Shown here: in pieces, positions 52,085-60,724 of the stretch
How positions within the stretch are numbered: the first letter of the stretch is position 1
Layout: every line of letters begins with the position of its first letter
NCBI GenBank assembly: GCA_052032335.1
Contig: JBPEWV010000170.1
Location: 1 to 64,000 of the forward strand
Length of the DNA stretch: 64,000 nucleotides
Origin: Pleionea sp052032335
GTDB lineage: Bacteria; Pseudomonadota; Gammaproteobacteria; Enterobacterales; Kangiellaceae
Direction of reading: 5' to 3'
Notes under the pieces: model-generated
Told to the model about the DNA's origin: nothing
What the model saw: the letters and a program-made list of their open reading frames with translations, nothing else
Databases searched by the model: none
Position numbers and translations under genes: made by a program

Positions 52085-53812
52085 TTATTGCTGGCTAGAA
52101 TATGGGTAAGTCATCGTATTTTCAACCAGAGAAATGATAGGCTGAGGTTTGCCAATGCCGTAACCTTGTGCAAAATCAATCCCCAGCGACAAGAGCCGAT
52201 CTTTAATCGCATCGTTTTCCACGTATTCAGCGATGGTTAATGCTCCCATTTCGTGGGCGACGTCATTAATTGCCCTGACCATGGATTCAGAAATTCGATC
52301 TTGCAGAATTTCACGAACGAATTCACCGTCTATTTTGACGTAATCCACGGGTAAATTTTTAAGATAGGAGAAAGATGCCATGCCGGTACCAAAATCGTCC
52401 AGAGCAATACGACAGCCAAACTCTTTTATCGTTACGATAAAGTCACGGGCCGTATTGATATTTTCAACGGCCGCTGTTTCGGTGATCTCAAAGCACACCT
52501 TATTAGCCGGAACTAAATAGGCGCTCATCAGCTCATCTATATATCGTAAAAACTCCGGTTTAGTGATACTGATCCCGGATAGATTTATGTTGATATGATC
52601 GAGACTTAAATTACGATTTTCTGCCAACCAACGAAAACTGTTCAACACCACCCAGCGATCAATCATGTTAATCATATTGTATTTTTCTGCGGCTAACAGA
52701 AATGCTCCCGGGCTCGACGTTTGCCCATTACCCTCCTGCACCCGCAGTAAAAGTTCACAGTGGTTAAGATGCGGCCGGTTTCCCAAACTGACTATCGGCT
52801 GTTGGTAAAATTCCAATAAATCGTTTCTAACGGCTTTGACCAGTTTAGACACCCATTGAGCTTCTTGCTGATGGCTTTTGATATCAACTGTGCTCGGTTC
52901 ATACACGCAATATTGATAGTTTCCGCCTTGCATCGCTTGTGAGCAAGCAATGTCAGCCTGCTGCACGACTTCAGCCCAGCTGTCCAAATTAGAGTCCACT
53001 TTCGTTATGCCGACTACAGCGCCCACCAGATAATCTTTGTCGTTCCAGTCGAAGTGAAAATCTGACAATTGCCTGAGTAATTTCGAGATAATTTTTTCAG
53101 CGAGGCTTGTGTCGACATCCCATAAAACCAAACCGAACTCGTCATTACCGACCCGAGCTAAAAAGTCATTCCTGCGCGTTGACTCCTTGAGTCGACAAGA
53201 AAACGCTTTGATTAATTCGTTTCCGGCCAGATAACCGGTCGCCTCATTGATCAGCTTCATCTGACGAATTTTGATCAAACACAAAGAATGACACGAATGG
53301 TTCAACTTTATGTCGTGCAATGCCTCCATCAATACGTTTTCGAACTCATTCCGGTTAGCAAGGCCAGTCAATTGATCGTGCTTACGGTGAAAATTTAATG
53401 ATTGTTGTAACTCATTGGTACGCGACTCATCGGTTATGGTAAACACGTACAAGAAGCTCTGAGAACTGGCTGAATCGTGACCAATTGTCGAAATGGAAAT
53501 TCGAAAAGGCACTGACAATCCTCGACTCACCGACAGGTAGCATTTTTCTTCTAACTCATCGAGTGATTGACGTTCCAGCAATTGGGAAAATTGAAGCGGA
53601 TAAGGCTCCGAGTTAATCTGCAGTGAAAATTCCAATTGCTCATTAAGTGGACGGCCAGAGTTTATATCATATTGAGTTTCGGCAATTCGGTTAGAATAAC
53701 GCACCACACCCTTATTATCACAAATAATTACACCGTCACTGACCGAATTAAGTGCTTCTAATAAGACGTCTTCTTTTAGAGATGAAGACGTATTAGTGCC
53801 AAATAATGCCAT
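52085..53812 (-). CDS. PAS-GGDEF-EAL protein, GGDEF degenerate
   Basis: A 575-residue cytoplasmic signalling protein: PAS (about 12-130), diguanylate cyclase-like domain (140-300), EAL phosphodiesterase domain (310-565). The cyclase signature is G-N-D-E-F (222-226) and the upstream metal Asp is replaced (I-K-I-R-Q-M-K), so this domain is probably inactive or regulatory. The EAL domain keeps its acidic residues: E-L-L-L-R, F-E-I-T-E-T, D-D-F-G-T-G and K-I-D-G. So it likely degrades c-di-GMP. I start at the ATG at 53812; a GTG three codons upstream is possible. Confidence 0.88.
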   Translation of the reverse strand: MALFGTNTSSSLKEDVLLEALNSVSDGVIICDNKGVVRYSNRIAETQYDINSGRPLNEQLEFSLQINSEPYPLQFSQLLERQSLDELEEKCYLSVSRGLSVPFRISISTIGHDSASSQSFLYVFTITDESRTNELQQSLNFHRKHDQLTGLANRNEFENVLMEALHDIKLNHSCHSLCLIKIRQMKLINEATGYLAGNELIKAFSCRLKESTRRNDFLARVGNDEFGLVLWDVDTSLAEKIISKLLRQLSDFHFDWNDKDYLVGAVVGITKVDSNLDSWAEVVQQADIACSQAMQGGNYQYCVYEPSTVDIKSHQQEAQWVSKLVKAVRNDLLEFYQQPIVSLGNRPHLNHCELLLRVQEGNGQTSSPGAFLLAAEKYNMINMIDRWVVLNSFRWLAENRNLSLDHININLSGISITKPEFLRYIDELMSAYLVPANKVCFEITETAAVENINTARDFIVTIKEFGCRIALDDFGTGMASFSYLKNLPVDYVKIDGEFVREILQDRISESMVRAINDVAHEMGALTIAEYVENDAIKDRLLSLGIDFAQGYGIGKPQPIISLVENTMTYPYSSQQ

Positions 53813-54018
53813 ATCCCACACCGTTGAAATTCATTCCTACGCAGTTCGTTACCAAGTTTCAGGTTACTTTCTCGAACTGCTGAGTACTCATAAGCTTAGC
53901 TCATTTTCAGCATATGGCATTTCATTGCTTACCCGAGCCTGAAGATCGCTTTGGGAGGTGGTACTTAGACGAAAGGCAAGGTAACATATCGCGTTTTCAA
54001 ACTTATAGAGTTCGTTTG

Positions 54019-54210
54019 ATGTTAACCAAACAACCACAATCCCCCTGCATTTCGGTCTGCAAACTTGAATCAGACCCTTCTGGCGTGGAAATTTGCACCG
54101 GTTGTTTGCGAACGCTCGACGAAATTGTACGGTGGTCTCGAATGACCGCAGACGAGAAACAACAGGTTTTGGATCGGATTAAACTGGCGAGTAAAACGCC
54201 CTTATCGTAA
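54019..54210 (+). CDS. DUF1289 small cysteine protein
   Basis: A 63-residue protein with C-I-S-V-C-K and C-T-G-C-L-R-T-L-D-E-I: the conserved Cys quartet and the R-T-L-x-E-I-x-x-W of DUF1289, thought to bind Fe-S or zinc. I start at the ATG at 54019; an upstream extension of 35 codons is not supported by the family. It lies 21 nt before asnS. Confidence 0.85.
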   Translation: MLTKQPQSPCISVCKLESDPSGVEICTGCLRTLDEIVRWSRMTADEKQQVLDRIKLASKTPLS

Positions 54211-54231
54211 TTGACTGGAGTGCTGAACACT

Positions 54232-55632
54232 ATGACTGTACTGAGCGTAAGCGAATTTTTGGCAGGAAAAGCTTCTGTCGGCTCAGAAATCACCGTAAAA
54301 GGTTGGGTTAGAACCAAAAAGGATTCAAAAGGTGGGTTTTCATTTATCAATATAAATGATGGCTCCTGCTTTGCCACGCTTCAGGTAGTTGCCGATAATA
54401 AACTCGACAATTATCAAGATGAAATCGTCAAGTTGACCACCGGGTGTTCGATTTCCGCAACAGGAAAAGTTGTCGAGTCTCAGGGAAAAGGTCAGTCTTT
54501 CGAGATGCAGGCCACGGGTCTTGAAGTTCTCGGCTGGGTCGAGGATCCGGCAACTTACCCAATTCAGCCAAAACCACATACCATGGAGTTTTTGCGTGAA
54601 AACGCGCACCTGCGTCCACGCACCAACATCATCGGCGCGATGACTCGGGTTCGAAATAGCTTGGCACAAGCCATACATCGCTTTCACCACGAACGCGGGT
54701 TCAGCTGGATCCATACCCCCTTAATTACGGCATCCGATTGCGAAGGCGCCGGCGAGATGTTTCGTGTCTCGACTCTGGATCTTGAAAACTTACCAAGAGA
54801 TGAACAGGGTCGTGTCGACTTTGCGAAAGATTTCTTTGGTAAAGAAGCGTTTTTAACCGTGTCAGGTCAGTTGAATCTCGAAAGTTATTGTCTGGCGCTG
54901 TCAAAAGTTTACACCTTCGGCCCAACTTTCCGTGCCGAAAACTCCAATACCAGCCGCCACTTGTCCGAATTCTGGATGGTCGAGCCAGAAATCGCCTTCG
55001 CCGATTTAAAGCAAAACGCAGATATGGCCGAGTCGATGCTGAAATACATCAGTAAAGCCGTTCTTGACGAGCGAATGGACGATATGGCGTTTTTCGCCCA
55101 ACGCGTCGACAAAACCTGTATCCAACGTCTTGAGAATATCGTCGAACAAGATTTCGAGCGCATGAATTACACTGACGCCATCGAAATTCTGAAAAAGTCC
55201 GGTAAAAAATTTGAGTACCCTGTTGAATGGGGCGTCGATTTGCAATCCGAGCATGAACGATATTTGGCCGAAGAACACGTTGGACGTCCCATCGTTTTAA
55301 TGAACTACCCAAAAGATATCAAAGCGTTCTACATGCGTTTGAATGACGACGAAAAGACCGTTGCCGCGATGGACGTTCTGGCACCGGGTATTGGTGAAAT
55401 CATCGGTGGCAGTGAGCGTGAAGAACGCCTCGATGTGTTTGACCGTCGTCTCGATGAAATGAACCTAAACAAAGAAGACTACTGGTGGTACCGAGACTTA
55501 CGCCGTTATGGTACCGTTCCTCACGCCGGTTTCGGTCTTGGTTTCGAACGAATGGTGTCTTACGCTACGGGGATCCCGAACATTCGCGATGTAATCCCCT
55601 ATCCGCGCACCCCTAAATCTGCAGAATTTTAA
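54232..55632 (+). CDS. asnS: Asparagine-tRNA ligase
   Basis: A 466-residue class IIb synthetase, the same length as E. coli AsnS. OB-fold anticodon-binding domain (1-110, V-K-G-W-V-R-T-K-K-D-S-K-G), class II motif 2 F-R-A-E-N-S-N-T-S-R-H and motif 3 G-F-G-L-G-F-E-R. Start at the ATG at 54232 by homology. Presence of AsnS means Asn-tRNA is charged directly here. Confidence 0.97.
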   Translation: MTVLSVSEFLAGKASVGSEITVKGWVRTKKDSKGGFSFININDGSCFATLQVVADNKLDNYQDEIVKLTTGCSISATGKVVESQGKGQSFEMQATGLEVLGWVEDPATYPIQPKPHTMEFLRENAHLRPRTNIIGAMTRVRNSLAQAIHRFHHERGFSWIHTPLITASDCEGAGEMFRVSTLDLENLPRDEQGRVDFAKDFFGKEAFLTVSGQLNLESYCLALSKVYTFGPTFRAENSNTSRHLSEFWMVEPEIAFADLKQNADMAESMLKYISKAVLDERMDDMAFFAQRVDKTCIQRLENIVEQDFERMNYTDAIEILKKSGKKFEYPVEWGVDLQSEHERYLAEEHVGRPIVLMNYPKDIKAFYMRLNDDEKTVAAMDVLAPGIGEIIGGSEREERLDVFDRRLDEMNLNKEDYWWYRDLRRYGTVPHAGFGLGFERMVSYATGIPNIRDVIPYPRTPKSAEF

Positions 55633-55645
55633 ACAGGAGTATTTA

Positions 55646-56221
55646 ATGACTGTAAAGTTACTGGCGTTTGCTGGCAGTTTACGTAAAGAATCGTACAACA
55701 AAAAACTCGCCGCCATTATGGCGAAAGCCGCAGAAAAAGCTGGCGCAGAGGTGACATTAGTTGACCTGAACGACTACGCAATGCCGTTGTTTAACGAAGA
55801 CGATGAGGCGGCAGAAGGCATTCACCCCAACGCACTGGCGTTTAAAAAGCTCATGAATGAAAGTGATGGCTTTTTGATTGCTTCGCCCGAATACAATGGT
55901 TCCTATTCAGGCGTGCTTAAAAACACCATCGACTGGGCCTCGCGTCAGGCTGACGGTGAAGGTATGTTAGAAAGTTTTAAGAATAAATACGCCGTAATTT
56001 TTGCAACGTCCCCCGGAGCGTTTGGTGGTCTTCGAGCGCTCAATCAATTGCGACTGCTGTTAAGCGGTATAGGTACCACTGTTTTGAGCGATCAGGTTGC
56101 CATTCCAAAAGCAGCAGATGCGATAAAAGAAGATGGCACCTTGGCAAGCGAAAAGCGCCAGGCAACGGTAGACCGTGTGGTGGGCCGCCTGGTAGAGACC
56201 TTGTCAAAATTAAAAAGCTAA
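55646..56221 (+). CDS. NADPH-dependent FMN reductase (ChrR/YieF-like)
   Basis: A 191-residue flavodoxin-fold enzyme. F-A-G-S-L-R-K-E-S-Y-N binds the FMN phosphate; S-P-E-Y-N-G-S-Y-S-G is the second FMN loop; S-P-G-A-F-G-G near 118. It reduces quinones or chromate in relatives. It lies 13 nt after asnS and ends at a strong hairpin. The physiological substrate is not fixed by sequence. Confidence 0.9.
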   Translation: MTVKLLAFAGSLRKESYNKKLAAIMAKAAEKAGAEVTLVDLNDYAMPLFNEDDEAAEGIHPNALAFKKLMNESDGFLIASPEYNGSYSGVLKNTIDWASRQADGEGMLESFKNKYAVIFATSPGAFGGLRALNQLRLLLSGIGTTVLSDQVAIPKAADAIKEDGTLASEKRQATVDRVVGRLVETLSKLKS

Positions 56222-56240
56222 CTCGTCCTGTTCTGTTTCA

Positions 56241-56267
56241 AACTGGCTACAATGGAAGTAGCCAGTT
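56241..56267 (+). terminator. Terminator after FMN reductase
   Basis: AACTGGCTAC/GTAGCCAGTT 10-bp perfect stem with a 7-nt loop, followed by ATACTCTTT. Confidence 0.65.
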
Positions 56268-56348
56268 ATACTCTTTAAAAGAGAAAAACCACACTGGTTT
56301 CAAAACAGAGGTTTAACTCAAACGTTTTCTACTTCTGGGAGAATTGAA

Positions 56349-56528
56349 GTGGCCATCGACCGAAATTACATCAGTGAAATGGATGCGTTTCTCAAAGAGT
56401 TTGACGAACGTCCAGAAAGCCAGTCAGAAAGCCGTCGGGCGGAAGAAGAAAAATACAAGCGGATCCACGACCTGAGGGATAACGAACAGCCCGAACGAAA
56501 GAAACCCAAAATATGGGAAGAATTTTAA
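56349..56528 (+). CDS. Small acidic/basic protein, CBU_0585-like
   Basis: A 59-residue protein with a GTG start at 56349 (GGAG 7 nt upstream). It reads D-R-N-Y-I-S-E-M-D-A-F-L-K-E-F-D, then S-R-R-A-E-E-E-K-Y-K-R-I-H-D-L-R-D-N and a W-E-E-F end. I recognise the pattern of a small conserved gammaproteobacterial family named after Coxiella CBU_0585. Function unknown. It is followed after 19 nt by the convergent nitroreductase. Confidence 0.7.
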   Translation: MAIDRNYISEMDAFLKEFDERPESQSESRRAEEEKYKRIHDLRDNEQPERKKPKIWEEF

Positions 56529-56547
56529 TCCTTCCCTTTGTTAACAA

Positions 56548-57105
56548 CTATTGATCGAAAAAGAAGTCTTCTGGTTGTACTTGATCCGGTTTATTAATGG
56601 TCACTTTGGGTGTACCAATGTACAAAAAGCCGACTATTTCATCCGAATCTTTCACGCCTAATCTCTGCTTTAGGTTTTTGTTAAACGCCAAATCGCCAGT
56701 TCTCCAGTAACCCGCATAACCCAGCGCCTGCAAACTCAGTAGCATACCGTGTACTGCACAACCGCAAGATAACGCTTGTTCGATCGCAGGTACTTTTGGG
56801 TGCTCCAGATACTCGGCTACAGCAACAATCACCATGGGTGCTCTGTGCGGCATAGCGAGCGCTTTGTCGCGAGCTTTGTCCGATAACTCGGGGTCGGCCG
56901 CCAACTTTGCATCGAGAAACAATTGCCCCAGCCGGTTTAATGACTCTTCGCCGCGATAGACCAGAAACTTCCAGGGACGCAGTCCTTTATGATCTGGCGC
57001 ACGCAATGCTGCTCGATAAACGGTTTGCAGCTCTTCGCCTTCGGGGGCTGGAGCTTCCAGCTTGCCGCAGGAACTGCGGCTTAACAGTAAGTCGAGAGCA
57101 TCCAT
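56548..57105 (-). CDS. Nitroreductase-family protein (YdjA-like)
   Basis: A 185-residue FMN enzyme. N-terminal S-R-S-S-C-G-K-L, R-A-P-D-H-K-G-L-R-P-W-K-F and A-L-G-Y-A-G-Y-W-R-T-G are the YdjA subfamily marks. The substrate is not known even for E. coli YdjA. It follows the cytochrome c gene with a shared base between stop and start (TAATG), so they form one unit. Confidence 0.88.
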   Translation of the reverse strand: MDALDLLLSRSSCGKLEAPAPEGEELQTVYRAALRAPDHKGLRPWKFLVYRGEESLNRLGQLFLDAKLAADPELSDKARDKALAMPHRAPMVIVAVAEYLEHPKVPAIEQALSCGCAVHGMLLSLQALGYAGYWRTGDLAFNKNLKQRLGVKDSDEIVGFLYIGTPKVTINKPDQVQPEDFFFDQ

Positions 57106-57416
57106 TATTTTTTCGCAGGCAGAGATTCGTAATAGGCAGCAAGATTCGCAATGTCCTCGTCAGACAGTGGCTTTGCCATTGGAGCCATCATCATATTCTT
57201 GCGTTGGCCGTCACGGAAGGCCTTTAACTGTAATTCAGTGTAAGCTGCTTTCTGTCCCGCTAGATTGGGATAAATATCAGCAATACCGACACCGTCTTTA
57301 CCGTGACAACTGGCACAAATAGCTGATTTTTCCTTGCCCTTTTCAACATCGCCTTTAGCTGACGCAGCTGAACTGAGGGACAGAATAATCATTGATGTAA
57401 ACGTTAAGAATCTCAC
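57105..57416 (-). CDS. Periplasmic c-type cytochrome
   Basis: A 103-residue protein with a signal peptide (1-20) and one haem site C-A-S-C-H-G-K-D-G-V-G; the distal Met is in M-M-M-A-P-M-A-K-P-L. It is of the small cytochrome c5/c4-half type with Y-P-N-L-A-G-Q. It carries electrons in the periplasm. Co-translated with the nitroreductase. Confidence 0.9.
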   Translation of the reverse strand: MRFLTFTSMIILSLSSAASAKGDVEKGKEKSAICASCHGKDGVGIADIYPNLAGQKAAYTELQLKAFRDGQRKNMMMAPMAKPLSDEDIANLAAYYESLPAKK

Positions 57417-57582
57417 TGAAACCTCCTAATCCAAGTTGCTGGATATTATAAGGATATAAAAACTGAACACCAGCGATTAACGGTTATTTAAAAGACTTGT
57501 CGAAGCAAGATTTTCGAACTGGAAAAGTAAAGAAACGTAGCGCTATGGCTGTTTAACAGGTAAACATTTTTAGCAGACAAAT

Positions 57583-57610
57583 AAAAAGCCCAGCATTTGC
57601 TGGGCTTTTT
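57583..57610 (-). terminator. Terminator of tRNA-Glu
   Basis: AAAAAGCCCAGCA-TT-TGCTGGGCTTTTT: 13-bp stem with A/T tails, directly after the tRNA in the leftward direction. Confidence 0.93.
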
Positions 57611-57614
57611 AATA

Positions 57615-57690
57615 TGGCGTCCCCTAGGGGATTCGAACCCCTGTTACCGCCGTGAAAGGGCGGTGTCCTAGGCCTCTAGACGAAGGGGAC
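57615..57690 (-). tRNA. tRNA-Glu (anticodon TTC)
   Basis: 76-nt cloverleaf: acceptor GTCCCCT/AGGGGAC, anticodon stem CCGCC/GGCGG with loop CTTTCAC (anticodon TTC), T arm AGGGG-TTCGAAT-CCCCT, encoded CCA. Confidence 0.97.
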
Positions 57691-57721
57691 TGAAACTGGT
57701 CAATCTCGTTTAGAGGCGCGC

Positions 57722-57750
57722 ATTCTATATAGCGGTATTCGCTTTGTCAA
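57722..57750 (-). promoter_or_regulatory. Promoter of tRNA-Glu
   Basis: Leftward TTGACA (57750-57745), 17-bp spacer, TAGAAT (57727-57722), GC discriminator GCGCGCC. Confidence 0.8.
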
Positions 57751-57829
57751 AAGATTTTTTACATTTATTTTTACGACTTTTCCGTAATTGGTTGCATACT
57801 GATCAAATCGTTCAATCGGCGAGCAACGC

Positions 57830-59227
57830 ATGAAGATAATCGCTTTCTTGCTATTCATTAGCGCCTTAAAAATCGCCAATGCGTCACGGATAGAATACAC
57901 AGTTTCTTTTGACAAGTTAGTTGAAGTTGCTTACGTAACAGCTTGTTTTTACGAAACTAAACCCAAATTTCTAGAATCCAGTTTAAGTTCGTCACATCAG
58001 TTTGTGCGAGCAGATGCCAAAGACATCGAAATTGTCCGCAAACAATTGCGCATAAAAAAATCACTGTCCCAAGTCGACCCCTGTGTTAACTGGCAAGTCG
58101 ATGTTAAAGCGTATCGACAGCAAAACTCCTCTCAAGGTCGTTGGAGCCATCGAATTTCAAACGGAGTCGTTCAATTAGAAACCGGGTTGATCCTGTGGCG
58201 CCCAAAACATTATCCGGACAACACCAAGTTTCATTTAACGGTTAAGAAACAGCAAAACAAAAACATCTCAACACCATTTTTGCACACCCAAACAGCAGAA
58301 ACTGGCCAAATATTTCAACTCAACCAGGAACGCTCATTCATGTCGTTACCCATTTATCTGGGAGATTTTCACTCGCACAGCGTCCCCATTGCTAACACTA
58401 CCGCCGACATTGCCTTTTTATCGCCCCACTCTGACGAACAACAAAACAAAATAGTTCGATGGATAACATTAAGCCTGTCAGCAATTACAACGGTGACGAA
58501 AAACCTTCCTTTTGAAAAAATACAAGTTATCGTAATTGATGTTGCTCGGCGCGAATCACAAGCAACGCCTTTTGCCATGGTGTTTCGAGGCGAAGGTAAT
58601 AACGTAACCTTTTACGTGAACAAACATGCACCAGAAGAAGAGTTCAAGAATGACTGGACTGCCTATCACGAATTTACTCATTTGCTTTTGCCGTTTATCG
58701 ATCGGCGAGATGCCTGGCTTTCGGAAGGATTTGCCAGTTATTACCAATACATCATCATGGGACGAGCGAAAGTACTGTCGCCGAATCAAACCTTCAATCG
58801 TTTGTGGGGAGGCATACAACGAGGAAAACAGAACTTTTCCCGGACCCGTCAGCATTCACTGCTTACGGCAACTCGTCAAATGCGGCAGCTCGGGGCTTAC
58901 CGACGGGTCTATTGGACAGGCGCTCTGGTATGGCTTGAGGCAGAGCTTGAATTGCAACGAAGGGGACGAAGTTTGGAGCAACTGTTGCAAAAGTTTCATG
59001 CCTGCTGCAGTTACAAGCACACTATCTGGACTGCAAAAGAGTTGGCATTGGAATTTGACGCAATGTTAGAGCGCCCTTTGTTCACCCCGTTGTTCGAAAG
59101 TGCCCGGGAGTCAAAAACCTTTCCCGACTATCGGGCCCTGTTCCAACAACTTAATCTGACCATCGAAAAAGACGGTTCATTGCAATTTGGCCCTTCGCCG
59201 TTGCGCGATGCTTTGCTTGCTAACTAG
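57830..59227 (+). CDS. Exported gluzincin-like metallopeptidase
   Basis: A 465-residue protein with signal peptide (1-18, L-K-I-A-N-A-S). The zinc motif is H-E-F-T-H (H280, E281, H284) and W-L-S-E-G-F-A-S-Y-Y supplies a third ligand E299. Spacing from second His to Glu is 14 residues, shorter than the 18 of M1 enzymes. A beta-rich N-terminal domain (20-180) and a helical C-terminal part (from about 330) resemble M1/M61 proteins. It has no identified substrate. It stands alone between tRNA-Glu and purB. Confidence 0.75.
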   Translation: MKIIAFLLFISALKIANASRIEYTVSFDKLVEVAYVTACFYETKPKFLESSLSSSHQFVRADAKDIEIVRKQLRIKKSLSQVDPCVNWQVDVKAYRQQNSSQGRWSHRISNGVVQLETGLILWRPKHYPDNTKFHLTVKKQQNKNISTPFLHTQTAETGQIFQLNQERSFMSLPIYLGDFHSHSVPIANTTADIAFLSPHSDEQQNKIVRWITLSLSAITTVTKNLPFEKIQVIVIDVARRESQATPFAMVFRGEGNNVTFYVNKHAPEEEFKNDWTAYHEFTHLLLPFIDRRDAWLSEGFASYYQYIIMGRAKVLSPNQTFNRLWGGIQRGKQNFSRTRQHSLLTATRQMRQLGAYRRVYWTGALVWLEAELELQRRGRSLEQLLQKFHACCSYKHTIWTAKELALEFDAMLERPLFTPLFESARESKTFPDYRALFQQLNLTIEKDGSLQFGPSPLRDALLAN

Positions 59228-59311
59228 CTCCCTTATAGACTGCCACAGAGCGAGACGCTGTGTTAGAATATGGCGCAATTTAAATCGTCACTTTTTGTTC
59301 GAGGAACCCTG

Positions 59312-60676
59312 ATGGAACTGTCTTCTCTTACCGCAATCTCACCCGTCGATGGCCGATACGGCTCCAAGTCAGAAGAATTGCGAGAAATTTTCAGTGAATA
59401 CGGCTTGATTAAATATCGAACCACCGTTGAAGTTCGCTGGTTGCAGAAGCTGGCTGCCACTCCAGCGATAGAAGAAGTACCCGAGTTTTCCGCCGAAGCA
59501 AACCAATTACTTGACGATATTGTCGATCATTTTTCGCTTGCTGACGCCGAGCGAGTTAAAGAAATTGAAGCAACAACCAATCACGATGTAAAAGCGGTTG
59601 AGTACCTGTTAAAAGAAAAAACTCAAGGTAATGACGAACTCAAGAAAGTCAGTGAGTTCATTCATTTTGCCTGTACCTCGGAAGACATTAACAACTTATC
59701 CTACGGCCTAATGTTAAAAGACGCAGGCTTAATCATCGAAGAATATCAATATCAGATTATGGGTGAGCTCAAAAAGCTGGCCTCGCAGTTTGCAGAAATT
59801 CCGATGATGTCACGAACTCACGGTCAGCCAGCCTCGCCCAGTACCATGGGCAAAGAAATGGCCAATGTATTGGCTCGACTAACGCGGCAGCACGAACAAT
59901 TTAAGTCGGTTGAAGTGTTAGGAAAAATAAACGGAGCCGTCGGTAACTATAACGCACACCTGGTAGCCTACCCGCATGTTGACTGGCCTTCCTTCGCCGA
60001 AGAGTTTGTTACCAGTCTGGGTCTGACGTTTAATCCTTACACCACTCAAATCGAACCGCATGACTATATTGCAGAATATTTTGATGCCATTACCCGTTTT
60101 AACATTGTTTTACTTGATTTCGATCGGGATGTCTGGGGATACATCGCATTAGGACACTTTAAGCAAAAAACCGTTGCCGGAGAAATCGGTTCTTCTACCA
60201 TGCCGCACAAAGTAAATCCCATCGACTTCGAAAACAGTGAAGGTAACCTGGGCATTGCCAATGCGTTGTTTACTCATCTGGGTCAAAAACTACCGGTGTG
60301 TCGCTGGCAGCGTGATTTGTCTGACTCAACCGCGTTACGAGCCTTAGGTATGGGCGTCGCTCATTCCATTATCGCTTACAAAGCGACCCTTAAAGGCATC
60401 AGTAAACTGGAGGTTAACGAGCAATCGTTATTGGACGAGCTGAATAACAACTGGGAGTTATTAGCCGAGCCTATTCAAACCGTTATGCGTCGTTACGGTA
60501 TCGAGAAACCTTACGAAAAACTTAAAGAGTTAACCCGCGGCAAAAAAGTTGACCAGGCTGGCATGGCTCAGTTCATCGATGGACTCGAGCTACCTGAAGT
60601 AGTGAAACAGGAGTTAAAACAATTAACCCCTGCTACTTATATTGGAAATGCCGTCACCCAGGCCAATCAAATATAA
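59312..60676 (+). CDS. purB: Adenylosuccinate lyase
   Basis: A 454-residue enzyme (E. coli 456) that makes AMP from adenylosuccinate and AICAR from SAICAR. N-terminal L-T-A-I-S-P-V-D-G-R-Y; H-F-A-C-T-S-E-D-I-N-N; fumarase-fold signature G-S-S-T-M-P-H-K-V-N-P with the catalytic Ser loop. Start at the ATG at 59312 (GAGG 7 nt upstream); an earlier ATG adds 14 unlikely residues. Confidence 0.97.
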   Translation: MELSSLTAISPVDGRYGSKSEELREIFSEYGLIKYRTTVEVRWLQKLAATPAIEEVPEFSAEANQLLDDIVDHFSLADAERVKEIEATTNHDVKAVEYLLKEKTQGNDELKKVSEFIHFACTSEDINNLSYGLMLKDAGLIIEEYQYQIMGELKKLASQFAEIPMMSRTHGQPASPSTMGKEMANVLARLTRQHEQFKSVEVLGKINGAVGNYNAHLVAYPHVDWPSFAEEFVTSLGLTFNPYTTQIEPHDYIAEYFDAITRFNIVLLDFDRDVWGYIALGHFKQKTVAGEIGSSTMPHKVNPIDFENSEGNLGIANALFTHLGQKLPVCRWQRDLSDSTALRALGMGVAHSIIAYKATLKGISKLEVNEQSLLDELNNNWELLAEPIQTVMRRYGIEKPYEKLKELTRGKKVDQAGMAQFIDGLELPEVVKQELKQLTPATYIGNAVTQANQI

Positions 60677-60683
60677 GCCCAGC

Positions 60684-60703
60684 GGCCAGTCTCAAGACTG
60701 GCC
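60684..60703 (+). terminator. Hairpin after purB
   Basis: GGCCAGTCT-CA-AGACTGGCC 9-bp perfect stem, 7 nt after the purB stop and 21 nt before the next start. No T tract, so partial read-through is likely. Confidence 0.45.
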
Positions 60704-60724
60704 AAAACAGATCGCACAGAATCA

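Larger units (their letters stand above)
57417..57829. other. Gap with tRNA-Glu, its promoter and terminator
   Basis: 413 nt. Left part (57417-57580) shows nothing beyond AT-rich leader of the cytochrome gene. Right part holds the terminator, tRNA-Glu and its promoter, which are listed separately. Confidence 0.6.
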
